The notes beneath the pieces are model-generated. The model saw nothing but the letters and a program-made list of their open reading frames with translations, was not told the origin of the DNA and did not search any database. 38,167 bases of DNA, from contig JANXUL010000111.1 in NCBI GenBank assembly GCA_025356235.1, positions 1 through 38,167 on the forward strand, written 5' to 3'. Shown here in pieces: positions 1 through 8,702 of this stretch (the stretch's first letter is position 1; each line of letters begins with the position of its first letter). Source of the DNA: Bacteroidota bacterium (GTDB taxonomy: Bacteria > Bacteroidota > Bacteroidia > Chitinophagales > Chitinophagaceae). Made by a program: the position numbers and the translations under genes.

Positions 1-35
1 ATGTTACCAAGACCGACTATTAAAAATTTTGACAT
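1..35 (-). CDS. pth: Peptidyl-tRNA hydrolase, N-terminal fragment (runs off window)
   Basis: Minus strand from 35 reads ATG TCA AAA TTT TTA ATA GTC GGT CTT GGT AAC = MSKFLIVGLGN, matching the conserved Pth N-terminus (KFLIVGLGN). Confidence 0.75.
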   Translation of the reverse strand, partial: MSKFLIVGLGN

Positions 36-38
36 AAA

Positions 39-67
39 CGTGAGTGGTGAATCGTGAGTTACTGAGC
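39..67 (+). repeat. Left arm: heptad quasi-repeat GTGAGTG GTGAATC GTGAGTT (ACTGAGC)
   Basis: Positions 40-60 split into three GTGARTN heptads plus a degenerate fourth; 39-59 is an exact reverse complement of 509-529. Confidence 0.8.
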
Positions 68-69
68 TG

Positions 70-434
70 TCAGTTGTTGTTTTCGTAAACAATCATTTTG
101 CTAAGCATTTGAAAAGTTTTTACAACCAACAAACCCGTTTCATTCAATTCTTCTTTTTTTAAATATTCTAAAGCTACAGCTAAATCAAAAATAGTATCTA
201 CTTCAATTAATGACCCTCTCGATATTTCATAAAAACGCCTTCTTTCTACGGCAGATTTTCTTGAACTGCCTTCCGCAATATTGAGTTGTATTGATAACCC
301 TGCCGTTCTAAGCTGTTGAGCCATATTAAAACGTTCATCTGGCGGCAGTAATTTGGATATTTTAATGATGCCAATACAAGATTTCTTCCTGTAGCAAATA
401 CATCGAGTTTGGTGTGGGCCAGATTTAAAAACAT
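70..434 (-). pseudogene. Four helix bundle protein (23S rRNA intervening-sequence protein / S23 family), frameshifted
   Basis: Frame 1: MFLNLAHTKLDVFATGRNLVL...; frame 2: ...GIIKISKLLPPDERFNMAQQLRTAGLSIQLNIAEGSSRKSAVERRRFYEISRGSLIEVDTIFDLAVALEYLKKEELNE. Together these form the family sequence if one C is added near 371-372. The span is 365 nt (3n+2), consistent with a 1-nt deletion. Confidence 0.8.
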
Positions 435-500
435 ACAGTGGTTAATTTCAGAATGATAAATAAAGTACAACGGAAAGTTCATTCTTAAAATAAGGTCCTC

Positions 501-529
501 TACTCACTACTCACGATTCACCACTCACG
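501..529 (+). repeat. Right arm: four heptads TACTCAC TACTCAC GATTCAC CACTCAC
   Basis: 501-528 is four consecutive NAYTCAC heptamers; inverse of the left arm. Confidence 0.85.
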
Positions 530-740
530 ATCTCTTCTCCAACTTACTTATTTTCCTATCCAGGTTAAATACATATAAAAACAGTCCTAATAAAATCGTT
601 ACCACAACTGCCACCACTACATATATTTTTCCATTGCTGCGCATGGTATCAACAGGTTCCACTGCTGCTGATTGTGCCTGAACGGCAATACTTACCATGA
701 CCAGCACCAGCACACTGATGATTTTTTTTACTTTATTCAT
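525..740 (-). CDS. CcmD family protein
   Basis: 71 aa with signal peptide and single TM, ...GKIYVVVAVVVTILLGLFLYVFNLDRKISKLEKRS; overlaps the 3' end of ccmC. Confidence 0.8.
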   Translation of the reverse strand: MNKVKKIISVLVLVMVSIAVQAQSAAVEPVDTMRSNGKIYVVVAVVVTILLGLFLYVFNLDRKISKLEKRS

Positions 741-1416
741 TTGCCAGTTTTTTTTGGTGAATCATCCCTACCCTGATACGTAAAGTAGTTATCCAGACTG
801 CCAGTAATGTCCAGCCGATAAAAGCAGGATACATAACCGTTCTCATGGCATTGCTGGTATCTTTCGGGTTCAATCCTGGGTTGCCTTCGCTTCCCTGTCC
901 GCCCGGGTGAAGGCTTTCTGTCAATCTCGGCAGTATCCATATGGTAGGAAACAACATGAAGAAAGCGAAAATGTTATATACGGCTCCAATCCTTGCCTGT
1001 TTTTCTTCATCATGAAAACTGCCTTTCAAAACAAAATAAGCGAAATAAATAAGCAGTGCTATCGCTGTGCCATTTTGCTTGGCATCACCACTCCAAGGTT
1101 TACCCCATTGGTAATTGGCCCATATCATTCCGGTAATTAAACCCAATATCCCCAGGAAGGTTCCTGTTCTGGCAAATTCAGTTGAATAGATATCATCAAC
1201 AGGATTCAGGTTACGTAAATATTTTACAGCATATACCACCGAAACGGTAAAACATACCATCATAGCAATCCACATGGGTACATGAAAAAAAAGGTTCCGA
1301 ATGGTTTCTTTCAAAGGAACACCGGGCGGGGATGGCACTTCAACAAAGAAGCCGTATGAGCAGGTATATATCAGTAAAACAAAACTTAGTAACTTCCACC
1401 AGGATTGTCGAATCAT
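733..1416 (-). CDS. ccmC: Cytochrome c biogenesis protein CcmC/CcsA family
   Basis: Multi-TM protein with FHVPMWIAM and WANYQWGKPWSGDAKQNGTAI (haem-handling, tryptophan-rich WGxxWxxD-like motif). Confidence 0.9.
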   Translation of the reverse strand: MIRQSWWKLLSFVLLIYTCSYGFFVEVPSPPGVPLKETIRNLFFHVPMWIAMMVCFTVSVVYAVKYLRNLNPVDDIYSTEFARTGTFLGILGLITGMIWANYQWGKPWSGDAKQNGTAIALLIYFAYFVLKGSFHDEEKQARIGAVYNIFAFFMLFPTIWILPRLTESLHPGGQGSEGNPGLNPKDTSNAMRTVMYPAFIGWTLLAVWITTLRIRVGMIHQKKLANE

Positions 1417-1548
1417 GTTCTGATTTTTTCAGTCAAATTCTGTCGCACATCTCCAAACTAACAACTGTAAGGGCAAAAATAGGTGAAAGGCACGCAATAA
1501 TATCAATGATTGTGTAAAAATTACCTGTTAAAAACCCAATTTCAAAAT

Positions 1549-1584
1549 TGCGTAAACCTGTTTATCAATAAGCAGGTTTACGCA
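1549..1584. repeat. 12-bp-stem inverted repeat TGCGTAAACCTG ... CAGGTTTACGCA
   Basis: 1549-1560 pairs perfectly with 1573-1584 in the intergenic leader of the ABC ATPase gene. Confidence 0.8.
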
Positions 1585-1619
1585 CGTTAAATTCAAAAAA
1601 ATCTAAATTATATTTAACT

Positions 1620-3347
1620 ATGGCACTCCCCCTACTGCATATAAAAAACCTTTCTGTGGATTTTTATACTGATGGGGCCAGAACAAGCGCATTACGAAAT
1701 ATTGACATATCTATCCGTCGGGGCGAGATTTTTGCTATTGTGGGCGAGTCGGGCTCCGGAAAATCGGTTACTTCTTTATCCATTTTGCAATTATTACCAA
1801 CACCTCCGGCAGTTTATCGCTCAGGAGAGATATTATTAACAGTTGCTGATAAGACCATAGATATTTTAAAGGTTCCGCGCGAAAAACTGCAGTCTATCCG
1901 GGGCAACCAGGTAGCCATGATCTTTCAGGAACCGATGAGTTCATTAAACCCGGTTTTAACCTGTGGCTTTCAGGTAATGGAAGCCATCAGGCAACACAAT
2001 ACGATTGCACAAGCTGAAGCCAAAACCCGCACCATTGCTCTTTTTGAGAAAGTAAGGTTGCCCGATCCACCGGCGATGTTCCACAGGTATCCACACCAGT
2101 TAAGCGGCGGCCAGAAACAAAGGGTCATGATTGCCATGGCGATGAGTTGCGAACCCTCTTTATTAATCTGCGACGAACCGACTACTGCATTAGACGTAAC
2201 CGTGCAAAAAAATATCCTTCAACTGATCCGTGAGTTACAGGTACAAAACAATATGGGTGTAATTTTTATCACCCACGACCTCAGTGTAGTAGCCGAAATA
2301 GCCGATCGCGTAGCAGTCATGTATAAGGGCAGGATAGTGGAACAAAATTCTGCTAAACAAATATTTAATTATCCCCAGCACCCTTATACCAAAGCCCTGT
2401 TGGCCTGCCGGCCTTTGTTACACGAAAAAGGAGAAAGGTTACCGGTAGTGAGTGATTTTATGGAAGTGGATGGTAGAGGGGAGATTATTGAAAAGTTAGG
2501 CGTTACGGGGCTGGGGATTGGGGTTAATGCCACACAACATACACCCATACCAACCCGCACAATCTTAACTGTAGAAAATTTAAAAGTTTATTTTCCCACC
2601 AAAAAAACAATCCTGGGAAAAGTTACTGCTTACACAAAAGCCGTGGACAATGTAAGCTTCGATGTGTATGAAGGTGAAACACTCGGACTTGTTGGCGAAT
2701 CGGGTTGTGGGAAGAGTACATTAGGCAGGGCCATTCTCCGGTTGATTGAGCCAACTTCTGGCAGTATACATTACAAAGGGTTAGACCTTTTACACACGGC
2801 ACCAAAAACACTCAAATCCCTGCGAAAAGATGTACAGATCATTTTTCAGGATCCGTATTCTTCCTTAAACCCAAGGATGACAATTGGGGATGCGATAGCA
2901 GAACCTTTACAGGTGCATCGGTTATGCAAAACAAAAAAAGAGCGTAAAGATAAAGTGATAGCGTTACTGAAAAAAGTGAACCTCACTCCTGAACATTACC
3001 ATCGTTACCCCCACGAGTTAAGTGGTGGTCAGCGCCAACGGATTGTTATTGCACGGGCACTGGCTTTGCAACCTTCTTTTATTATTTGTGATGAAAGTGT
3101 TTCGGCACTTGATGTAAGTGTTCAGGCGCAGGTATTAAATTTATTGAACGATTTAAAAAAGGAATTTGGATTTACTGCGATTTTTATTTCGCATGACTTG
3201 TCGGTGGTCCGCTACATCAGCGACCGCATTATGGTGATGAACAAGGGCCGGATTGAAGAAATGGGCAGTTCAGAACAGGTATATAATCACCCGAAAACGG
3301 AGTATACCCGAAACCTGATTACTTCCATTCCGAAAGGTATTTTATAG
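1620..3347 (+). CDS. ABC transporter ATP-binding protein, fused DppD-DppF/YejF-type (two NBDs)
   Basis: Two Walker A ([16 protein letters not shown]), two signature ([16 protein letters not shown]) and two Walker B motifs; oligopeptide-type NBD features. Confidence 0.93.
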   Translation: MALPLLHIKNLSVDFYTDGARTSALRNIDISIRRGEIFAIVGESGSGKSVTSLSILQLLPTPPAVYRSGEILLTVADKTIDILKVPREKLQSIRGNQVAMIFQEPMSSLNPVLTCGFQVMEAIRQHNTIAQAEAKTRTIALFEKVRLPDPPAMFHRYPHQLSGGQKQRVMIAMAMSCEPSLLICDEPTTALDVTVQKNILQLIRELQVQNNMGVIFITHDLSVVAEIADRVAVMYKGRIVEQNSAKQIFNYPQHPYTKALLACRPLLHEKGERLPVVSDFMEVDGRGEIIEKLGVTGLGIGVNATQHTPIPTRTILTVENLKVYFPTKKTILGKVTAYTKAVDNVSFDVYEGETLGLVGESGCGKSTLGRAILRLIEPTSGSIHYKGLDLLHTAPKTLKSLRKDVQIIFQDPYSSLNPRMTIGDAIAEPLQVHRLCKTKKERKDKVIALLKKVNLTPEHYHRYPHELSGGQRQRIVIARALALQPSFIICDESVSALDVSVQAQVLNLLNDLKKEFGFTAIFISHDLSVVRYISDRIMVMNKGRIEEMGSSEQVYNHPKTEYTRNLITSIPKGIL

Positions 3348-3384
3348 ATATATCCGCATAATAATCAACCTATTATGTGGCAAA

Positions 3385-3415
3385 TTGGCGTATTGCCTTC
3401 GTTACCTTACCTTTG
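3385..3415 (+). promoter_or_regulatory. Candidate Bacteroidota promoter (TTG / TAnnTTTG) for queA
   Basis: TTG at 3385-3387, 20 nt spacer, TACCTTTG at 3408-3415, upstream of queA. Confidence 0.5.
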
Positions 3416-3514
3416 CCGACTTCTGAAATTCATGCCGTAACATGAAGTTAGTACCTCCCGCCTATGGCGTGTATACAACTGAATGTGGCTATCATCTAAA
3501 ACAAGATTAGACAC

Positions 3515-4564
3515 ATGAAATTATCACAATTCAAGTTTGACCTTCCACTTAACCTGATTGCCCAGAACCCGACCAAAAGAAGGGAAGACAGCCGAATGAT
3601 GGTTGTTGACCGTAAGAGCGGGCATATGGAGAACAAACATTTCCGCGACATCTTAGAGTATTATGATGATAAGGATGTTTTTGTAGTAAACAACACAAAA
3701 GTATTTCCGGCAAGGATGTATGGCCGTAAAGAAAAGACCGGGGCCAAGATCGAAGTTTTCCTGCTTCGTGAATTGAATAAACCCAACCGTTTATGGGATG
3801 TAATTGTTGATCCCGCAAGAAAAATACGTGTGGGTAATAAATTATACTTTGGCGAAAATGAAGAATTGGTAGCTGAAGTAATTGACAATACCACCAGCCG
3901 TGGCCGTACCATTCGTTTTTTATGGGATGATGATGATGAAAGTTTTAAAAAAATGCTGGAACATTTAGGTGAAACACCTTTACCAAAATACATCAAGCGC
4001 AAGCCTGATGAAGAAGATAAAGAACGTTACCAGACAGTTTATGCCAAGCATGAAGGTGCCGTTGCTGCCCCTACTGCCGGTTTACACTTTAGTAAGGAAT
4101 TGATTAAGCGTTGTGAAATTCAGGGTATCCGTTTTGCAGAAGTTACCTTGCATACCGGCCTGGGTACCTTCCGCCCGATTGAAGTGGAAGACCTGAGTAA
4201 ACATAAGATGGATGCAGAATATTACGCGATTGACGAACAGGCCTGCAGCATCGTAAACAAAGCAAAAGAAACCGGCCACCGCATATGTTCTATCGGTACC
4301 ACAACCATGCGTGCCATGGAAAGTAGTTTCACCGCTCAAAAATTATTAAAACCAAGCGAAGGGTGGACCAATCACTTTATTCACCCGCCGTATAAATTTA
4401 ATGTGGCTGACAGCCTGGTTACCAATTTTCATTTGCCCAAGACGAGTTTACTCATCATGACCTGTGCATTTGCCGGTTATGACCTGGCTATGGAAGCTTA
4501 TAAAAAAGCCATTAAAGATAAATACCGTTTCTTCAGTTATGGAGATGCGTTGTTGATTGTTTAA
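3515..4564 (+). CDS. queA: tRNA preQ1(34) S-adenosylmethionine ribosyltransferase-isomerase QueA
   Basis: [33 protein letters not shown]..., [32 protein letters not shown] are QueA hallmarks. Confidence 0.96.
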   Translation: MKLSQFKFDLPLNLIAQNPTKRREDSRMMVVDRKSGHMENKHFRDILEYYDDKDVFVVNNTKVFPARMYGRKEKTGAKIEVFLLRELNKPNRLWDVIVDPARKIRVGNKLYFGENEELVAEVIDNTTSRGRTIRFLWDDDDESFKKMLEHLGETPLPKYIKRKPDEEDKERYQTVYAKHEGAVAAPTAGLHFSKELIKRCEIQGIRFAEVTLHTGLGTFRPIEVEDLSKHKMDAEYYAIDEQACSIVNKAKETGHRICSIGTTTMRAMESSFTAQKLLKPSEGWTNHFIHPPYKFNVADSLVTNFHLPKTSLLIMTCAFAGYDLAMEAYKKAIKDKYRFFSYGDALLIV

Positions 4565-4582
4565 TGAGCCATACCTATTTAT

Positions 4583-5851
4583 CTAAAGCCTCAACTTACC
4601 GGTTGGGGCTTTATTTTTTGGAGGCGGCCAATAGTCAAATGGTAACATGGAAGCTATTTTTTCCGACCACGCCCAATAGCCTGAGGAAATAAGGTCTATC
4701 CCCTGAAAATAACTTCCGTTCGCCAATACCACCAATGGTTTCCCGGAACTTAAAAAAATATCCGATGTGATCGGGCCTTTACTAACAGAACGTAAAGCCG
4801 ATCTTCCGTATTCATCAGGAAACATTTTAGCAGGGTACCGTACCTGTAAATGATCTGTAAATTCTAATCCGGCAGTAATAGTATCTATAGCATACGCAAT
4901 ACTATCGCCGGGTAAAATTTTATTGATCAATATACTCATCTCATCCGGTCGCTGTATTACTTTACGGTAATATGCCGCAGAATCTTCATTCTCCATACCC
5001 ATATTTTTAGTGATAACAAAAGTTTTTCTTTCTCCTACAGACTTAGCAAACTGGGATTGATAGATTGCCTTCACCCGCTTTTTCTCCGCTTCAGATAACA
5101 CGATTAGTTTTCTGATTTCAAAGCCTCCCTCGATCAACCTATTCCGGTAAACACAACGCATGAAATGCATCATTGATCCGAAATAAGCATCTTCTCTGTT
5201 GAACATCCATCGTTTTTTTAGGCCGCTACGCCCTGTTTCCATTTCTTCAAAGAGCGGGTAACCCTGGTAATAAAACATCTTGGTGGTAAAATTATATTCG
5301 AACTTTATGAGTTCGTATTTTATGATATAACCGAGTGCTTTATTTTCAATCACTAACCGGTCGTCTGCAAATGCTTTTAGTGTGTTTTGCTTTTTGTTAA
5401 ACCTAAATTTAACCATCCCGTGGTTCAGCAATTTACAATCGGTTGCAAATGCAGAACTGCCAATAAAGTTTTCTATGAAAAAAGACCCCCACTTATCCCA
5501 CCCATTTTTTTCATATGGCTCAACAGTCACTTCCTGTAATTCATTTATTTTAGGTTTTAAAACTACTTTCAGGTTAGCGGGTAAATGATTGGATTGCAGG
5601 GTAATGATATAGGTTTCATATCCAATAAAAGAAATAATCAGATCGAACCTGCCTTCGGGGAAATGGATAATACTAAACGCGCCATTATCATCCGAGATAG
5701 TTCCTACTGATGTATTACTTAAAAAAACGTTTGCTGAAACAACCGGTTGATGAGTATCAGAAGTAATGATGTTTCCTTTAAGCGTCTGCTGGCCGAAAGA
5801 AATCATCCCCGGGAATAAACCAATCACTAACACAAAAAAAAGTTTTGGCAT
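4583..5851 (-). CDS. Carboxypeptidase-regulatory-like (CarboxypepD_reg) domain protein, secreted
   Basis: Signal peptide then LKGNIITSDTHQPVVSANVFLSNTSVGTISDDNGAFSI, the typical Bacteroidota CarboxypepD_reg-like domain. Confidence 0.8.
   Translation of the reverse strand: MPKLFFVLVIGLFPGMISFGQQTLKGNIITSDTHQPVVSANVFLSNTSVGTISDDNGAFSIIHFPEGRFDLIISFIGYETYIITLQSNHLPANLKVVLKPKINELQEVTVEPYEKNGWDKWGSFFIENFIGSSAFATDCKLLNHGMVKFRFNKKQNTLKAFADDRLVIENKALGYIIKYELIKFEYNFTTKMFYYQGYPLFEEMETGRSGLKKRWMFNREDAYFGSMMHFMRCVYRNRLIEGGFEIRKLIVLSEAEKKRVKAIYQSQFAKSVGERKTFVITKNMGMENEDSAAYYRKVIQRPDEMSILINKILPGDSIAYAIDTITAGLEFTDHLQVRYPAKMFPDEYGRSALRSVSKGPITSDIFLSSGKPLVVLANGSYFQGIDLISSGYWAWSEKIASMLPFDYWPPPKNKAPTGKLRL
4585..4619 (+). 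terminator. Rho-independent terminator of queA
   Basis: AAAGCCTCAAC-TTACCG-GTTGGGGCTTT hairpin followed by ATTTTTT; lies inside the 3' end of the convergent CDS. Confidence 0.85.
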
Positions 5852-5893
5852 ACAGTATGGTTTCAGTTATGAAAGGTAAGGACTCCCTTTTCA

Positions 5894-5921
5894 AATAAAA
5901 ACCGCTGAAAAATTCAGCGGT
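5894..5921 (-). terminator. Rho-independent terminator of 5948-6394 gene
   Basis: Minus strand: ACCGCTGAA-TTT-TTCAGCGGT followed by TTTTATTT. Confidence 0.85.
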
Positions 5922-5947
5922 CAATAGGTTTATTCTTATCAAATCAT

Positions 5948-6394
5948 CTAATTAAAGATGTTTTCAGTATCTTCTTCCAGCACAAGATATTTTTTTCTGC
6001 CGATAGTCAGATAATACAGCATGTATACCAAAACAGGCACGAATGCCAGTACCTGGAACCACAGAAATTCAGGAGGTTTGGCTATATGTGCCACCTTCAT
6101 AATAAACCCTGATAATAAAACGATAATAAAAGCAATATAAACAATCGCATAATATTTCATTCCTGATTTTACTTTAAGGAATTTAGTTTCACCTTCATTG
6201 AGCTGAAGGCTTACTTCGCCGCTGCTGCACCAATCAATTTTGCATTGCATTTTATGGAACCCCGAGGCTATCACGAACTCCTCAGAACTTCCGTTTGTTA
6301 TTTTACCAAGTTCTACATCATCAATAAAAAATTTAATCCCACGGGCTTTGTTTACCCATTCACTTTTCCTGTTCAGAATAATTTTAGCACTCAT
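5948..6394 (-). CDS. Hypothetical membrane protein
   Basis: 148 aa ORF with two TM segments C-terminally, own terminator, same strand as lysC. Confidence 0.7.
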   Translation of the reverse strand: MSAKIILNRKSEWVNKARGIKFFIDDVELGKITNGSSEEFVIASGFHKMQCKIDWCSSGEVSLQLNEGETKFLKVKSGMKYYAIVYIAFIIVLLSGFIMKVAHIAKPPEFLWFQVLAFVPVLVYMLYYLTIGRKKYLVLEEDTENIFN

Positions 6395-6404
6395 GGTTTA
6401 ATTT

Positions 6405-7724
6405 TTATAACCCGAACAACCCTTTATTCAGCAATTGCAAAGTTTTTGTTTTATACGAACTTGGCACCAACAATGAAATATTATGCGGACTTCCGCCATA
6501 ACTAACCATGGTAACCGGTATTTCTTTGATTGATTCGAAAAGTTTCTGCAATACATCATCCGTTTGTGCTATCTCGTTTCCTACAATAGATACAATGGTT
6601 TGGTCTTTATCCACATCAACCGAACCGAATGGTTCCAGTTCTTTCACTATTTGTTTCAAAGACACATCAGTATCGATGGTTACCGATACGGCTACTTCAG
6701 AAGTAGTAATCATATCAATTGACGTATGATATTTTTCAAATACTTCAAACACTTTTCTTAAAAATCCATAGGCCAGTAACATCCGGCTACTTTTAATCTT
6801 GATGGCGATGATACCATCTTTTGCTGCCACCGCTTTCACACCTACACTCCCGGCTTCTTTGGTGATTACCGTACCCGCGGCTTCAGGCTGCATGGTATTC
6901 AGCAATTTAACAGGTACATTTTCCTGTTGCGCCGGCCAGATACAAGTAGGGTGAAGTATCTTGGCACCGAAGTAAGCCAGCTCAGCCGCTTCATCAAAAC
7001 TTAGTTGCTTAATGGCAATGGTTTTTTCAACAATACGCGGATCGTTGTTATGCATACCATCAATATCCGTCCATATTTCGCATACAGTTGCTTTAATAGC
7101 TGCGGCAATCAAAGAGGCGGTATAATCGCTTCCGCCACGTTTTAAATTATCTACTTCGCCTTTTGAATTGCGACAGATATATCCCTGTGTAACGAATAAT
7201 TTTTTCTGGCTGTTTTGTTGCAATAACTGGCTGAGTTTTATCTTGATACTTCCCAATTGTGGTTCTTCATTAGCATCAATGGTCATAAATTCCAATGCAG
7301 GTAACAGCATATGATCAATATCCTGTTCTTCAAGGTACACTGAAAAGAGTTTGGTGCTCATCAATTCACCCTGTGCAAGGATATCTTTATTCAGTGCCTC
7401 ACTAAAAGAAATACGGAGTATGATATTCAGGAATTCAAAATGCTCTGAAACAAGGTCATTTGCTTTTACCCTTGTAGCATTCTGTTTTACCAGATCAAGT
7501 ACAAAACTGCGGTAATGTTCTTCCAGTTTATTTATCTTTTGTTTGGCACCCTCACGATCGCCATTGGCTAAACATTTACTGATTTCTACCAATGCATTTG
7601 TCGTTCCGCTTAAAGCACTTAATACGACAATCGTTGGTTCACCGTCTTTCGTGATCAATTGTGATACCTGGTGCATACGTTCCGGCTTACCCACACTAGT
7701 GCCGCCAAACTTCATTACTTTCAT
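6405..7724 (-). CDS. lysC: Aspartate kinase
   Basis: MKVMKFGGTSVGKPERM, GGSDYTASLIAAA, EIWTDIDGMHNNDPRIV, C-terminal ACT region. Confidence 0.94.
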   Translation of the reverse strand: MKVMKFGGTSVGKPERMHQVSQLITKDGEPTIVVLSALSGTTNALVEISKCLANGDREGAKQKINKLEEHYRSFVLDLVKQNATRVKANDLVSEHFEFLNIILRISFSEALNKDILAQGELMSTKLFSVYLEEQDIDHMLLPALEFMTIDANEEPQLGSIKIKLSQLLQQNSQKKLFVTQGYICRNSKGEVDNLKRGGSDYTASLIAAAIKATVCEIWTDIDGMHNNDPRIVEKTIAIKQLSFDEAAELAYFGAKILHPTCIWPAQQENVPVKLLNTMQPEAAGTVITKEAGSVGVKAVAAKDGIIAIKIKSSRMLLAYGFLRKVFEVFEKYHTSIDMITTSEVAVSVTIDTDVSLKQIVKELEPFGSVDVDKDQTIVSIVGNEIAQTDDVLQKLFESIKEIPVTMVSYGGSPHNISLLVPSSYKTKTLQLLNKGLFGL

Positions 7725-7866
7725 GTGAAACCCCCTCCCCGATTTTTATTGATGAATTAATTGAATTGCAAATGTACAGTCTGGAACCAAATTACTTCAG
7801 AAGTATTTTATTAACGAATGTTAGCCTGACAGCGGATACCATTAACTTTATTACTATTTAAACGAC

Positions 7867-8679
7867 ATGACCATGATCAGATATTCAGTTTTTATACTTG
7901 CCTTTCTATTGAGTGGTTTACCCGTCATTAAAACCTATGCTCAACCAGATTCCAGCCATTATTATCGTGCTGCCGATGGTACAAATATTTATTATGAAGT
8001 GAAAGGGAAAGGCTATCCGGTTGTTTTGGTTCACGGATTTATTGTAAATGCAACTACCTGGAAGAAGTCGCCATTGTATCTTGATCTTTTGAAAAATGGT
8101 TACCAAGTAATCATCATGGACCTGCGTGGAAACGGAAAATCAGATAAACCACATACCCCACAGGCCTATGAAAACGATGCCCAGGCAAAAGATATTATGG
8201 GCATTGTTTCTGAATTAGGTATCAAAAAATATGATGCGATCGGTTACTCAAGGGGGTCGATCATCGCAGCGCGCTTATTGGTCTTGGATAAACGTGTGCA
8301 TAAAACCATACTTGGTGGAATGGGTGCTGAATTTACTAACCCTGAGTGGCCAAGACGTATTATGTTTTACCATGCATTAATGGGTGATAGTGTACCTGAA
8401 TTAAAAACAATGGTGCAAAATGTACAGAAATCCGGACTTGATCAGCTGGCCCTTGCCTATCAACAGAAAGAACAACCCGCTACTTCAAAAGAAGCCCTGC
8501 TCAAAGTAAAAAAAGATGTGCTTGTCATTTGTGGCGATCATGATAAAGACAATGGTTTGGGAACAGAACTAGCGGCCTTAATTCCCAAAGCAAAATTCAT
8601 AGAAGTTCCCGGCGACCATAACCATGCAGCATCTACCCAGGAATTTGCCAATGAAGCATTAGCTTTTATAAAGAAATAA
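7867..8679 (+). CDS. Alpha/beta hydrolase, secreted
   Basis: Signal peptide; VVLVHGFIVNATTW oxyanion motif, GYSRGS nucleophile elbow, GDHNHAAS catalytic His. Confidence 0.9.
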   Translation: MTMIRYSVFILAFLLSGLPVIKTYAQPDSSHYYRAADGTNIYYEVKGKGYPVVLVHGFIVNATTWKKSPLYLDLLKNGYQVIIMDLRGNGKSDKPHTPQAYENDAQAKDIMGIVSELGIKKYDAIGYSRGSIIAARLLVLDKRVHKTILGGMGAEFTNPEWPRRIMFYHALMGDSVPELKTMVQNVQKSGLDQLALAYQQKEQPATSKEALLKVKKDVLVICGDHDKDNGLGTELAALIPKAKFIEVPGDHNHAASTQEFANEALAFIKK

Positions 8680-8702
8680 ATTGGAGTGCTACTCGTAAGG
8701 GT

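Larger units (their letters stand above)
39..529 (-). mobile_element. Putative inverted-repeat-bounded element carrying a four-helix-bundle (S23/IVP-like) ORF
   Basis: Perfect 21 bp inverted repeat CGTGAGTGGTGAATCGTGAGT (39-59) / ACTCACGATTCACCACTCACG (509-529) encloses one four-helix-bundle gene and little else. Confidence 0.55.

Noticed and set aside
246-482. Treating 246-482 and 70-324 as two independent genes
   Set aside because: They are the two halves of one four-helix-bundle protein split by a 1-nt frameshift.
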